This document shows, in pieces, positions 1 to 12,473 of a stretch of 64,000 nucleotides of DNA. The notes under the pieces were generated by a model. The model was not told the DNA's origin. It saw only the letters and a program-made list of their open reading frames with translations, and made no database searches. The DNA comes from Paulownia fortunei (taxonomy: Eukaryota > Streptophyta > Magnoliopsida > Lamiales > Paulowniaceae): assembly GCA_019321725.1 (NCBI GenBank), contig CM033123.1, positions 16,418,925 to 16,482,924 of the forward strand, given 5' to 3'. Position numbers and translations under genes: made by a program. The number at the start of each line of letters is the position of its first letter. The first letter of the stretch is position 1.

Positions 1-760
1 TGAAAATTCGGTATTTATTCAAAGTCAAACAAAAAATTAGATTTGGTATTTGATTTTTTTTTCATAAAAAATCAGTATTCCGTTTAATTTTGGTATTTTA
101 TTTTGATTTATCTAACCATACCCAATATCAAATTATAATTTTACAAATTTTGTAAATAATTTTTATATCAGTTTATATTTATAAATTAATTTTATACTTT
201 TTTCCCTTAATTTTAACTTACCAAACTAAAAGTAATAAATACAAAACACAATTAGATTTTGTTATTTAAATTTGAACTATTTATTTTTTAATATTTTTTT
301 AAATTCATTTAGCAAAATAATTGAATCAAAATATGAACACATAAATGAACAAAAGAGAAAACAAAAGGTAAAACATTTATAAATATAATTTTCACACATG
401 TTTTCAGAATATCAAACAAATACAAATAAAGTTTGACTTGGACTTTTAGTGTTATCTTATTGTAATTATTTATAACTTCATTTACCAAGTAAAAAAATAA
501 GCATTATTTATTCTAATATTACATATTTATTAAATTACATAACTAATATTAAACTTACTAATTTAAAAGGTATTTGATTACATGCACACTTTTATCAAAA
601 TTGAAAATGAAAAATTGTCATTTATGAAAGTTGAACAAAAAAATTCGATTCGAAATATCAAACAAATGAAAGTAGAGTTTAACTTGAACTATTGATATTC
701 TCTTATTGTAATTATCTTATAACTTCATTAATCAACAAAAAAGTAAGCATTATTAATTCC
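1..760. repeat. Long direct repeat R1, left copy
   Basis: This AT-rich stretch matches 61477-62240 in the same orientation over almost its full length, with scattered substitutions and small indels. It has no open frame of note and I cannot assign it to a transposon class. The match stops at about 760, where the left copy runs into an LTR fragment. The right copy continues for another 170 bases before it also meets an LTR fragment. Confidence 0.85.
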
Positions 761-762
761 AA

Positions 763-2116
763 GGGTTATGATTTTACCATAATTAATCTGAATTGATTAT
801 TTTATCTCATTAATCTCAATTTATTTTTCAAGTGATAGTCGAGAATCCCTAAATTATCCACTAGCCTCTCCTAAGGTCTAATGAAAATATCATTAATTGC
901 TAACCCACTATATTTTTATGTGAATTACAACAATCAATAATTAATTAGGTTCTATGAATCTAAAATATGACTATATGTAAATATATTCCTATCTCATATA
1001 TAATTTATAATTTTCTACATATACAACTAGACACATATATCACCTCCCGAGTCAAAATTTTTAGCGAATCATTCAATTAGTGGCCAAGTAATTTAAATCA
1101 TTAGTAACCATATAGAAAACTCAACTTGAAAATTAAATCAAGAATTGAATTGATACAAATATTCAAAATATCATAATTAGAATACATCACAACCCTAGAA
1201 AAATAAATTAGTTCATAATGATAAAAATAAAAGATAACTTAACAAAATCCATGAACATAATTAATGAGAAAATGAGGAAGATGAAATAAACTTGAAAGAG
1301 GATGAGTTTCTTCCATTGTAAAGTCTTCTTCTCAAATCTTGGAAGAATTCTCTCATCCTCTTCTTCTCTTTTTCTTTCTTGGCTTGTTTTCTCTTCTCTC
1401 TCTCTCTCTCTCTCTCTCACTCTCTCAAATCTAAATTAGAGGCTTTTGTGATCTTAAAAATCAGATAGGAGATGCCTAAAGAAGGAAAAATAATAATTTT
1501 ATCCTTAGTTATCCGCCAGGCAACGCCTAGGCGCTAATTCACAGCGCCTAGGCACTTGCTATCCAAGACCAATTCCTACAGCGCATATAACCTCTTTCAA
1601 CCAATTTTTCACCACTTTGAAGACCCAACTGACTTTTGGTATTTCATATTAATTGTAACTCTATGTCCTGAAATTCCACACATACTTAAGTCCACTTAAT
1701 ACGAAATATGTGGAAAGCGTTATGCCTATAATACCAAAATATATCAAACTAGAAAGTTTTAGTCAACTTTAGACTATTTAACCTATTTTTTCTTATCGAA
1801 ATCAAAAGAATTGAATTTTGTGGTAAAACATAATAATTCTAGATCTATCTCTTATATTTCCAATGGTGCAAAAATCAAGTTAAAATGATATTTTAGTAAA
1901 GTGTTATGATTGAAATACAAACACTGCCCTTAATAGTACTATAAAGCGGGTTATTCTAAATTTTAACCAAGTTTTATATTTCTTTCCATTTTCTTTTCAT
2001 TTTTCCATTACCTCCAAAATTTCAAACTAAATGTATAGAAAGTAACATAAATATTCAAAAAATAAAAAAAATTAAGCAAATGGTATTCAATTAATAGGTA
2101 TAAAATCCACTTATCA
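763..2116 (-). repeat. 3' LTR of copy A (truncated)
   Basis: It aligns with the middle LTR at 40515-42133 from the AGGGTTATG block to the terminal ATCA (minus-strand start TGAT). The first roughly 250 bases seen in the full LTR are missing at the left edge, where repeat R1 begins. It carries the near-palindromic GCCTAGGC block near 1518-1553 and a CT-rich run at 1391-1420. Confidence 0.8.
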
Positions 2117-2131
2117 AATACCCCCAAACTT
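2117..2131 (-). promoter_or_regulatory. Polypurine tract of copy A
   Basis: On the minus strand the sequence AAGTTTGGGGGTATT directly precedes the TGAT start of the 3' LTR. A purine-rich tract in this position primes plus-strand DNA synthesis in LTR elements. The same tract adjoins the LTR at 42134-42147. Confidence 0.75.
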
Positions 2132-3689
2132 AACATTTTGCTAGTCCTCGAGCAAAAGAAAGAAATAAAACAAGTAAAATAATAAGTGATGATCACCACC
2201 TACTAACCAAATGAGCTTTGAAAAACGTTGTGAGATTAAAACTCTAGGAAATCTCAAAATATCATCAAAATGCATGATTTCAACTCAAGTGTCAAATTCA
2301 CCAATCTTTAAATCTTTTGAGTGTATGTGTGTAGCTTCTTGTACTTAACTTTTTGCTACTCAAATTGATTTATACAAACTCACAAAAAAAAAAAATTATT
2401 GATCTCTTATTTATGTGTTTTAGAATTCTATAGGTTTGATTTTCATGTCACTTTCCACTAAAATAAACTAAAACAACAACAAGGATTATTAAGACTTAAA
2501 AAGCTTGTAATGTGTGCTTAAGGTGATGGTAGATAAAAAAATAATATAGTGGCTCAAATTACTCATAGCACATACTATTCTAGAATCTTGTTGATGAGCA
2601 CCACCACATCATCATGTCACACTTTCATGAACATTTCTTCTTTTGATTTGAAATACCACTTTTTCACTAAACTCCTTTTGTTGTTTTTTTTCTTGAATTG
2701 CTACACCTCTAAACTTATTTATTTTTATGAACAATGAGTATTGTACTCTTTTCAAATCTTTCTTCATAATAATTTTTTTTTTGAAAGTTTTGTACAAATC
2801 ACCACATCTCTTTTACAAGATCATTTTTCCAAACCATTTTCAATGTTCAAAATGATGTTACTAGAATAGCAATGAGCTGAGTGTGGGATAATATATAAGA
2901 TAAATAGTTTGTTTCAATTCTTTGACTAAGGTTGATTTGTAAGACTACAAAGAAAATTGCTTAATAGGCTCAACTCGGGATACTAGGATTATGCATCATA
3001 AATATGGTGGTTTGAAAGGCTCAAACGGTCAAAAAACAGCCTAAGTAACTTCCCTAATATTATGTAGCCTATGATTTCGCCTCGAGTGACATTAAAAAAA
3101 GTTCTAAAATTATATGAAATCGCATAAAAAATATCGAGTTCATATACACTTTTTCTAAGCAAGCAGAAAATTCTAATGTTTAAGGCTATATGATCAATAT
3201 GTCAGTGGATTACCAGAAAGGTAAAAATTACCACAAAGTCAAGCACATACATAAATACAATATTCATCAACTTTCAAAAGCTATAAACAAATAAAGTCAA
3301 ATGAAACACATACATCCACCCCAAACTTAGAACTAACATTATCCTCAATGTTAAATAAAATAAGATAAGGTATAGAAGACTTCTATGAATGATGGTAGTG
3401 TCAGTTCTCATCAATTTCTTCACCATCCTCTTCAAGAACATTAATGAATGTTCATTCATTAGTTGGTGGCATATCACTCCTTATTTCACAAATCATCCCC
3501 CAAACTTGAGTTGGATACTGAAATAAAAATAAATAAAAATTCATCAAACTAAAAAAATGAATATTAAACAACTAAATAAGAAAAAAAATGTAAAATACTT
3601 GGGTTGCCTCCCAAGCAGCACTTAATTTTCAGTTTTTAGCCGGACTTCTTCTTTGCTCAACTTGGGTCCTAGAATAAGTGTTTCTCATG

Positions 3690-4340
3690 CCATGCCTTTA
3701 TATGCTCCAAAAGTGTAGGTGATCTCCATAGATATGCATATTGAACACAATTCAGCATGGGATCAAGTGCCCTTTATCTATTATTGAGTGCATGCCTAAT
3801 GAAAAAAAATAATTGTCCTTGCGTGAGAGAGATATTTCTATCATTTTCAATGTTAGAGATGATAAAATCTATATGGATAATAGATTTGTTAACATCCTCA
3901 AATACACCTTTATTTTCCACTGTAGAATGATTTAATTAGCAATCTCCTAACTCGTGATCCTCCAATTCATACTTGAGTGATGAGATCCCTATATCATCCT
4001 CCATAATATTTAATATAGGCTTGTTATTTTGTAGCATCGAGTGATGGCTTTTGAGATACGCTTGGTTGAGTATTTTGTTGATCTTTTTCATTATCCGCTA
4101 GAGGTATTTGTGTTGATACCTCTTGTTCATCTTTCATCAGTTTTTCAATCCACAAGATAGTTTCAATTTCTTCATCACTTAGCAAACTAACATCACAATA
4201 TTTTTCTCCCACTCTATTTGCCTCGGGTGTGTAAGCCAAATTGTCCTGATGTATTGTTGGAAACATGTTATCCATCTCACAATTTTGGATCTTCGAGTTT
4301 TGAAGTTATGATGATGGATTTTGGACATCAGTAGCTTCCA
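3690..4340 (-). pseudogene. Conserved internal ORF of the LARD-like family, broken copy
   Basis: The readable piece (4024-4275) contains DNMFPT, YTPEAN, SLLSDEE and LWIEKLM. These are shared with the longer open copy at 39277-39867 and with copies at 43690-44392 and, for the C-terminal half, 63696-63992. Its downstream part in other frames continues with residues matching the VEDDIGISS and YAYLW segments of the sister copies. It does not look like gag, protease, integrase or reverse transcriptase, and I do not recognise the family. It lies between the gag stub and the 3' non-coding part. Frameshifts and stops show that this copy is dead. Confidence 0.6.
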
Positions 4341-4538
4341 ACATGAATTAGCTCTGAGTGTTTGCTAATCGAGTCATTGCTTCATCAAGAAAAATCCTCT
4401 ATTGTGATGGATTACTAGGTTCAATTTGCAACAAAATTTGATCGATAGTTCCAATTGAGCTAATGCTTCTTCAAAACTTTACTTCTTCTCTAATAGTGGG
4501 TAACTAGGTGCATTCCACATCATAGTCTCATAATTTCT

Positions 4539-4790
4539 TTATGAAGCATTAGAATAATTTGGCCATCTTTGATAAGTATTGGAGAAAGGATAATTTTGCA
4601 GCTTGAATGGTGAATGATTAACATTTGCTACAAAATATTTCTCCATCTCTTTTGAAAGGATTTTTAGTTGAGCACCCAATGCATTAATGGCATCTACTTG
4701 ATTCATTTTAGAGGCTTGAGTTGAAACTTGAGTTGTTATATCATATTCAGTTGGCCAATAATATAAATTATATATTATTTTGTCTACCAC
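4539..4790 (-). pseudogene. Gag-like stub (Athila/Tat type)
   Basis: The 83-residue frame has an ALGAQLKILSKEMEK coiled segment followed about 15 residues later by NYPFSNTYQRWPNYSN. This resembles the C-terminal part of Athila-type gag, which has a helical segment and then a short NPYSNTYNPGWRNHPN-like block. The zinc knuckle usually found between them is missing. Equivalent frames occur at 40095-40320 and 44591-44842. It starts downstream of the primer binding site, as gag should. Confidence 0.6.
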
Positions 4791-4960
4791 TTTCCACTCA
4801 TCTCACACACACAAGGAAACATCTGCGATTATAAATAAGGACACACTCGAACAATGAAAGAAAAATAAAAATAAGAGAAAATAAATATATATATATATAC
4901 AAGAAAAATTCAAAATAAAATCAAAGTTACTTGGTATTGATATTAACAAAATAAAACAAT

Positions 4961-4977
4961 TCCCAACAATGGCGCCA
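4961..4977 (-). promoter_or_regulatory. Primer binding site of copy A
   Basis: On the minus strand TGGCGCCATTGTTGGGA lies six bases after the LTR end. TGGCGCC followed by TTG and G-rich bases is the usual primer site of Athila/Tat Gypsy elements. It fixes the element's orientation. The copies at 38751-38770 (TGACGC) and 40495-40514 have decayed versions. Confidence 0.75.
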
Positions 4978-4983
4978 AAAACT

Positions 4984-5890
4984 TGTGGCGGAATTTAGTG
5001 AACACAATGCACGTTATCTTATACAAGTAATAAAATGATGAGTAGATTATCGTCCCACAAGTACTGTTGAATTATCAAGTACCAAAATTATGTTAACTCT
5101 AATTTTATTTGAATAAACGCAAAAATACATGATGATTATGAACTAAATTCAATTAAACTAAACTAATATTAAAAAGTAATTAAAGATAAATTTCAATAAC
5201 TAAAAAGTCTAGGGTTATGATTTCACCATGATTAATTTGAATTGATTATTTTATCTCATCAATCTCAATTTATTTCCCAAGTGGTAGTCAATAATCTCTA
5301 AATTATCCACGAGCTTCTCCCAAGGTTTAATGAAAATATCATCAATTTCTAACCCACTATATTCCTATGTGAATTACAACAATCAATAATTCATTAGATT
5401 TTATAGATCTCAAATATGACTACACAAATCATACAAATATATTCATATATCACATACAATTTATGGTTTCTACATATAGAACTAGACACACATATCACCC
5501 CCGGGTCAATATGATTAGTGAATCATCCAATTAGTGGCCAAGTAATTGAAAGCATTAGAAACCTTGTAGAAAACTCAACTTGAAAATCAAATCAAGAATT
5601 GAACTGATACAAATATTCAAAACATTATAATTAGATTACTTCATAACCCTAGAAAAATAAATTAGTTCATAATGATAAAAATGAAAGATAACTTAAACAA
5701 TATCCACGAACATAACTAATGAGTAAAAGAGGAAAATAAAATAAAACTTGGAACATGATGAGTTTCTTATATTGTAAATGTCTTTTTATCAAATTTTGAA
5801 AGAATTCTCTCATCATCTTCTGCTTTTCTTCCTTCTTCTTCGTTCTTAGCTTGATTTCTCTTGTCTCTTTCTCTCCCTCTCTCAAATTTA
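4984..5890 (-). repeat. 5' LTR of copy A (truncated)
   Basis: It begins on the + strand with TGTGGCGG (minus-strand end CCGCCACA) and follows the full LTR at 40515-42133 as far as the CT-rich part. It then breaks near 5890 where the U repeat begins. The outer roughly 650 bases, including the TGAT terminus, are missing. Confidence 0.8.
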
Positions 5891-5911
5891 ACAAATCAAA
5901 CAATTGATAAA

Positions 5912-8440
5912 AATGCACATATTTAAAAATAAAAATCAAACAATTGATATATGGAATGAATACAAAAAATTACAATTCTTGGTGCATCTTTATATGGTAT
6001 TTCACTTTATTTATACACAATAAATCTATACAATTTATGCTAAATGTTAATTTAAGAAAATATTTTACACAGATTACATGTATTTAAAAAGTGAAATACG
6101 AAATTAAATATGAAATTGTAAAGACAATTCAAGTTAACTATTTTAACATAGTATATTATTATATTTAACTGTTAAAAGTTTGATATCACAACCACCAGAA
6201 ATTTCAGTAAGCACAGTCATATTTACACCTTTTCAACCGCTGATAACCCCAATAATCTGTTTCCCATCTTTCTTTGATGTACATTAAAAAATACCGAGCA
6301 TTACAAATATACAAATTGCTTTCTCAAACCTCAATAGGACTTGGTAATAGCTAGAAGGAAGATGGTAATTTAAATAGCGTAATTGAGACATAGCTTAAAA
6401 TAATCGTTAGCTTATTATACTTGTATGAGCTACATAGTTTATTTATTTATAATTATCCAAACATGTGAAAGAATACTTGTCTTTAGTTGTCTAAACACTT
6501 CACAAGAAAAAAATAAAATAATAATAATAATAACTGTATTATTTAACTAAACCACAGTGTGTAGCACAATGTTTTTCGAGTCTTATCAAGTCTCCAATTT
6601 ATATATTCCATATTTATACGTGTACAAAACCAAAGCAAGACAATTACTGTTTTTTATGGGCTATGGCCGTTTTTTATTTTTATTTACTTCTATTCAAAGT
6701 CGTGCAAAACATAAAACATAAAATAAATTAAAAATCATAATACAAGTCTTATGGGTGGGTGGCAAACAGTGTGTATGTCTTTTTATTCTTTGTCTAAACA
6801 AATTGAATCTTTGACCAACCTATTTAAGATGAACTCTATTTTCCACCTATTTATTTGATAAACCTGTTTTATAATAATAATAGACAGACAGGAAAAGCGG
6901 ACAATAAATCTCATGAAACACGAGTATATAGTTTATGATTTTATTTTAAAAAATAATTAATAATCAGTAAGGTATCGGAAATTATATATTTGAGGCTCAT
7001 TACTCGTTATCTACCTTGTCCAATCAGGTTTAATAGTTAATAATGAGTATTGGATTAATTAGTAGACATGAGCAGCATCTTGAGGCATATTAATTAAGTA
7101 ATTTTTGGTTTTCGTGTATTGACAAATTGTCAAATTTTTCAAAAAAATATTTTAATCTAATATTAATTAGAACCTAAATAACAGTGCACCAATTCTTGAA
7201 TTGGTTATATATAATATCACACTCAAACACGAGGAACAATCATTATTATTATCATCTAAACTCTATGATTTTAAAATTTGATCCATAGTGAAATTTACTA
7301 TATGAATTTAAAACGAACTACATACATATGTTTGAATTCTATCTACACTCTATGATATTGAATATGAGACTTGTCTATAAAATTTAAATTCGCGAAATAG
7401 AATTTATATTTCTATTTAATATTAATGAAAATATTTTAACGGGTCTCATTTGCTATCCAGAATAACTTGCCAAAAATACCCTTATCAGTCGAAGTACTAC
7501 CATATTAGGTTTATAAATTAATAAATACATCTATAGCAAAATTTAATTTGAACTAGATGCAAGTAGTAGATACGGCATTCTTACTATATTTTTAATTAAT
7601 TTCTTTGACTAAAATAAACAAATTTAAAATTTATTTTTATATATTTTTTGCACTGAACCCAACCCATTTTGGCACAACACATTTAACCCCTTCCCCAACA
7701 CATTACATGTAAATTAAACCATTGTAAAACATGGTTGTTCAAATCCCAACAGTCTTACCAAGTCTCTAATTTATATAATCCATATTTGTCCTTATATATG
7801 TATAAAACCAAAGCAGAATAATGTACCAAGCACATGAGCGAATTCGAACAAATATTTTGGTTGCATTCTTTTAATTCAGTTGTGCAATAAATAAGAATAT
7901 TTTGGTTGCATTCTTTTAATTCAGTCGTGTGATAAATAATGCGTTGAAACCAACAGGACACCACATATTTTGACATTGATATAATATTGTTCATTTTATA
8001 TCTAAATTTTTATGTATTTATTTTTAAACTTTATCCAAAATAGTTCATACCAATGGAGATATTTTTTATACTTGTAAAACTATGATCTTATCCACTTCTA
8101 ACCAATGTGGGACTTTATTTATACACCTAGCAATCCTTTCCTCATATGTAGGACCACTAAGCCTCCATCAAATCTACTTAGAAAAATTTTGCTCCATTGA
8201 ATTGGCTACTCACCTTCACTGCATTGGACCACACACCTTCCATGAAACATTAGAGTACAACCTAGCTCAAGAGCTTGTTTTATCCAGGTCAATTTTTCGT
8301 TGTGTGGGAAGCAAACCTATTTATTAAGCACCGTAGCACACATGTCCAAAAGAATGCAACCACAAACCCATCGTTCGCATGGCCTCACCTTCTTCATTTG
8401 GCACCAAAAATTATCCTCCACATAGTTAAGTTTGTAACAT
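5912..8440. repeat. Segmental repeat U, copy 1
   Basis: A non-coding unit of about 2.5 kb. Bases 6370-8060 are nearly identical to 9735-11321 and clearly similar to 47370-49074. The first part (5912-6370) matches 46988-47390 only. The region 7690-7960 (ACATGGTTGTTC, then ATGAGCG, AACAAATATTTTGG and TTAGTTGTG) resembles the upstream region of the GDSL gene at 57523 and the orphan copy at 29458-29735. Unlike copies 2 and 3, this copy has no LTR at the site AACTTTATCC (about 8028), so it shows the empty site. A 36-base piece (TATTTTGGTTGCATTC plus TTTTAATTCAGT) is repeated in tandem at 7853-7925. Confidence 0.8.
8080..8435. repeat. Dispersed ~350-bp repeat, copy 1
   Basis: It shares long blocks with 12260-12473 (cut by the gap) and 53545-53815, including ACTCACCTTCACTGC, CACGCCTTCC-like and CACCAAAAAT segments. 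Its base composition is richer in GC than its surroundings. A chance 81-codon frame (8082-8327) crosses it, but this frame is not kept in the other copies. I do not recognise the family; it could be a non-autonomous element or a relic of an exon-rich region. Confidence 0.65.
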
Positions 8441-8629
8441 GACTCTATACTACTTGTTAGTCTTTAACACTAGTTTTTTTGAGTATGTATTTCCTAATGT
8501 CAAATTCTTTGATGGATCCTATGGCCAATACCATTAAATAAAAAGATAATAGATGGCAAAATTTCACATATCTTTTATGATTTAACTTATTAGCAACTTA
8601 ATTTATTATAAATTCACCCCTATGTATGA

Positions 8630-8990
8630 TGTGGCATTATTATTTAAATTTGATGTAAAGATTTAGAGATTGTCAACTATCACTTGAGAAATAAATTGAG
8701 ATTGATGAGATAAAATAATCAATTCGAATTAATTATGGTAAAATCATAACCATATATTTTTAAGTTATTGAACTTCATCATTAATTAATTTTAATTACTA
8801 GTTTAGTTTAGTTAGATTTAGTTTGTAATTATAAACACCCATTTTTATTTATTCAAATAAAATTAGAGTTAAACATAATTTTAATATTTAATAATTCAAC
8901 AATTATCGTGGGAACGATACTCTACTCATCATTTTATTGCTTGTTAACAACAACGTGCACTTGCGTTCACTAAAATCCATAACAAATTTG
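8630..8990 (+). repeat. LTR fragment (3' end), + strand
   Basis: It contains the LTR blocks GAGATTGATGAGATAAAAT, the AATCATAACC block, AATTAGAGTTAA and GTGCACTTGCGTTCAC in the order expected for the + orientation, and ends near ATAACA. Only the 3' quarter of the LTR is present and no internal sequence follows. Confidence 0.7.
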
Positions 8991-9734
8991 ATGTTAAATT
9001 CTAAATTATTGAGTTCGGACAATTTGAAAACGTGATTTTATTTGTATGCTTTGTCTTGGTACGTGATTAACAATTTCATTCCATATGTCCCTTTGTTTTT
9101 TAGATGTATTATAATATGTGTACTTGGGGAATCATGGAGAGATGATACCGAAATTTCCACGTTCATGAAGTGGTCATAATTATAAAATCATGAATAAATG
9201 CAAGTTCTTGAATGAGTTAAGGCCATTACCAAAGAGTGAAAAGAGAAATGACAACAATACATGCCATCAATTAACATATATGGTTTAAATCAATAATATA
9301 ATTACTATTCTCAATAGGTTGTTTAATTATGGATCAAAATTGGATAATGAATCAGAATTGACTGGCTCCAGAATACATAAATGGTTTCAATCAATTTTTG
9401 GACCTAGTTAAAAGTCATATGACAACATTTAGGTTATCTAAAATCGTGGTCCTGTCGAAGGTGTAGGAATTTGTACAAATCTAATTTGGATTACATTGGA
9501 GGGCACAACTTTATAGATGGGAGATTAATAGATTATACAAAGTGTGGACTTTTCATGAAGACGTTATTACACTAAGTGTTAATACAGATCCAGTAATGAA
9601 GTTGAACATATGAGTGACGAGGAAACTTTTTAAATAGCTTAATTATTATCCCTAATTTGTTAGTAAAATTTAAAACGTATTACATAACAATTAATCTATT
9701 ATATTATTATTTTATATAATAAAATAAGAAAATA
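8991..9734. other. Unassigned intergenic DNA between U copies 1 and 2
   Basis: No frame, repeat partner or RNA gene was recognised. It is somewhat less AT-rich than its flanks and has no counterpart in the third U copy. It could be a decayed insertion. Confidence 0.5.
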
Positions 9735-9891
9735 TATTTAGACCGTTGCAGTAGCATAATTGAGACATAGCTTAAAATAATTGTTAGTTTATTATTCTTG
9801 TATGAGCTACATAGTTTATTTATTTATGTATAATTATCCAAATATGTGAAACAATACATGTCTTTATTTGTCTAAACACTTCACAAGATAA

Positions 9892-9925
<34 letters not shown>

Positions 9926-12473
9926 TGTCTTATTTAACTAAACCACAGTGTGTAGCACATGGTTTTCCGAGTCTCACCAAGTAGTGTTTTTTATGGGCTA
10001 TGGCCGTTTTTTATTTTTATTTACTTCTATTCAAAGTCGTGCAAAACATAAAACATAAAATAAATTAAAAATCATAATACAAGTCTTATGGGTGGGTGGC
10101 AAACAGTGTGTATGTCTTTTTATTCTTTGTCTAAACAAATTGAATCTTTGACCAACCTATTTAAGATGAACTCTATTTTCCACCTATTTATTTGATAAAC
10201 CTGTTTTATAATAATAATAGACAGATAGGAAAAGCGGACAATAAATCTCATGAAACACGAGTATATAGTTTATGATTTTATTTTAAAAAATAATTAATAA
10301 TCAGTAAGGTATCGGAAATTATATATTTGAGGCTCATTACTCGTTATCTACCTTGTCCAATCAGGTTTAATAGTTAATAACGTGTATTGGATTAATTAGT
10401 AGACATGAGCAGCATCTTGAGGCATATTAATTAAGTAATTTTTGGTTTTCGTGTATTGACAAATTGTCAAATTTTTCAAAAAAATATTTTAATCTAATAT
10501 TAATCAGAACCTAAATAACAGTGCACCAATCCTTGAATTGGTTATATATAATATCACACTCAAACACGAGGAACAATCATTATTATTATCATCTAAACTC
10601 TATGATTTTAAAATTTGATCCATAGTGAAATTTACTATATGAATTTAAAACGAACTACATGCATATGTTGAACTCTATCTAAACTCTATGATATTGAATA
10701 TGAGACTTGTCTATAAAATTTAAATTCGGGAAATAGAATTTATATTTCTATTTAATATTAATGAAAATATTTTAACGGGTCTCATTTGCTATCCAGAATA
10801 ACTTGCCAAGAATACCCTTATCAGTCGAAGTACTACCATATTAGGTGTATAAATTAATAAATACATCTATGGTAAAATTTAATTTGAACTAGATGCAAAT
10901 AGTAGATACGGCATTCCTACTATATTTTTAATTAATTTCTTTGACTAAAATAAACAAATCTATAAATTTTTTTTTTTTTTTTTTGCACTGAACCCAACCC
11001 ATTTTGGCACAACACATTTAACCCCTTCCCCAACACATTACATGTAAACTAAACCATAGTAACACATGGTTGTTCAAATCCCAACAGTCTTACCAAGTCT
11101 CTAATTTATGTAATCCATATTTGTCCTTATATATGTATAAAACCAAAGCATAATAACGTACCAAGCACATGAGCGAGTTCGAACAAATATTTTGGTTCAA
11201 TTTTTTTTTAGTTTAGTTGTGTAATAAATAATGTGTTAAAATCTACAGACATCATATCTCTCCGCCTGTTGTGATGTTGTTCATTTTAAATCTAAATTTT
11301 CATTCTTTTGATTTTCAACTTTGTTGCAAGAAATGTGAATGCAAGTGCATGCTAACGTAAACAAGTAATAAAGTTGATTAGTGAAGTATCATTTCCACAA
11401 AAACTGTTGAATTATTAAATATTGAAATGAATTAACTCTAATTTTATATTAAATATTGAAATGAATTAACTCTAATTTTATTTGAATGATTAATGTAAAC
11501 AAAAAAAACCTAACACTAAACTAATAAGCAAAAGTAATTAAAAACTAATTTCTATGACTTAAAAACTTAGAATTAGGATTTTAGCATAATTAGTGTGATT
11601 CGAATACTCAATCGTATCAATCTCAATTTACTTTTCTAGTTGACAGTTGATAATTCTTCAATTGTTTAATAGCCTCTTCCAAAATCTAATGAAAATTTTA
11701 TCAATTGATAATCCACTATATTTTTATGTGAATTAAACAATTAATAAATAATTGGGCTCTATGTATCTAAATTAAGACTACACAAATTATGCAAATATAT
11801 TTCTATCTTACATGTAATTTATAATTTTCTATATAAATATCAACTTTCGGCTCAATATGATTTGCAAATCATTCAATTAGTGAACAAATAATTGAAAGGA
11901 TTAAGACCATATAGAAACTCAACTATATCAGATAAATATTTAATTGAATTGAAAGAAAAATAACAAATCATAGTAATTAGGTCACATCAAAACCCTATAT
12001 TAGAAAACTTAGCCCCTAGGCATAACTATCAAATTTATAGATAAATATTTTTAACGAGTTTTGTTTTCTTTTCTAATTTTTCTTTACTTTTCCATAAGAC
12101 CTTGATAATTAATGCAAAACACATAAAATCGATATAAAATGCTCTACTACAAACAAAATATTAAGTAAAAGGATATGAAATAGTTGGTATAAAATCAATT
12201 TTTCAGACTTCATCCAAAAGGATTCAAACTAATGAAGGTATTATCCATACTTATAAAAATATGATCCTCCCAACTTCTATATGGGTCTTTAATTGTACAC
12301 TTAACAATCATTTCCTCAAATGTAGGCCCACTAAGCCTCCATCAAACCATAATCTTCACTTGGAAATATATTCCATCATTGAGTAGACTACTCACCTTCA
12401 CTGCGTTGGACACATGCCTTCCATGAAACACTAGCCTATAGCCTACCTCAGGAGGTTGCTCTACCTAGGTCAA
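9735..12473. repeat. Segmental repeat U, copy 2 (with LTR insert)
   Basis: Bases 9735-11321 repeat copy 1 with only a few per cent differences by eye. The unit is split by an LTR (11322-12205) and resumes at 12206 to the gap, including a second copy of the dispersed ~350-bp repeat (12260-12473). An (AAT)n run lies at 9895-9923. A stretch of about 37 bases is duplicated in tandem at about 11405-11480 within the LTR. Confidence 0.8.
11322..12205 (-). mobile_element. Solo LTR, diverged subfamily
   Basis: The 884-bp segment starts TGTTGC and ends TTCA. It shows LTR-family blocks in minus orientation (AACTCTAATTTTAT, AATCTCAATTTA, CATTCAATTAGTG). It is flanked by AACTT (11317-11321) and GACTT (12206-12210), a five-base duplication with one change. 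Copy 1 has an uninterrupted sequence at this point, which confirms the insertion. There is no internal region, so it is a solo LTR produced by LTR-LTR recombination. The left end of the same LTR sits at the same point in U copy 3 (49075). Confidence 0.75.

Larger units (their letters stand above)
763..5890 (-). mobile_element. Non-autonomous Athila/Tat-like LTR retrotransposon, copy A
   Basis: Read on the minus strand the order is 5' LTR (4984-5890, truncated), primer binding site (4961-4977), gag-like stub (4539-4790), an unknown ORF (about 3690-4340), a non-coding 3' part, polypurine tract (2117-2131) and 3' LTR (763-2116, truncated). The internal region is about 2.9 kb, and I find no protease, integrase, reverse transcriptase or RNase H in any frame. 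The primer site core TGGCGCC is typical of Athila/Tat Gypsy elements. The size and lack of pol fit a LARD-like non-autonomous derivative that would need another element's enzymes. Both LTRs lack their outer parts, so no target site duplication can be read. The same family recurs at 37464-46316 and 62645-64000. Confidence 0.8.

Noticed and set aside
1208..1420. Arg/Glu-rich minus-strand frame starting in CT repeats (also 5667-5939, 37882-38094, 41196-41444)
   Set aside because: It is a translation of the CT-rich stretch inside the LTR and changes between copies.
3274..3477. Recurring 67-codon minus-strand frame (also 43290-43493 and 63300-63503)
   Set aside because: Conserved between copies, but the frame is most simply explained by shared descent of the retrotransposon's 3' non-coding part. 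The hydrophobic residues come from T-rich codons, and no start context or domain is seen.
8082..8327. 81-codon + strand frame
   Set aside because: It falls in the dispersed ~350-bp repeat and is not open in the other two copies.
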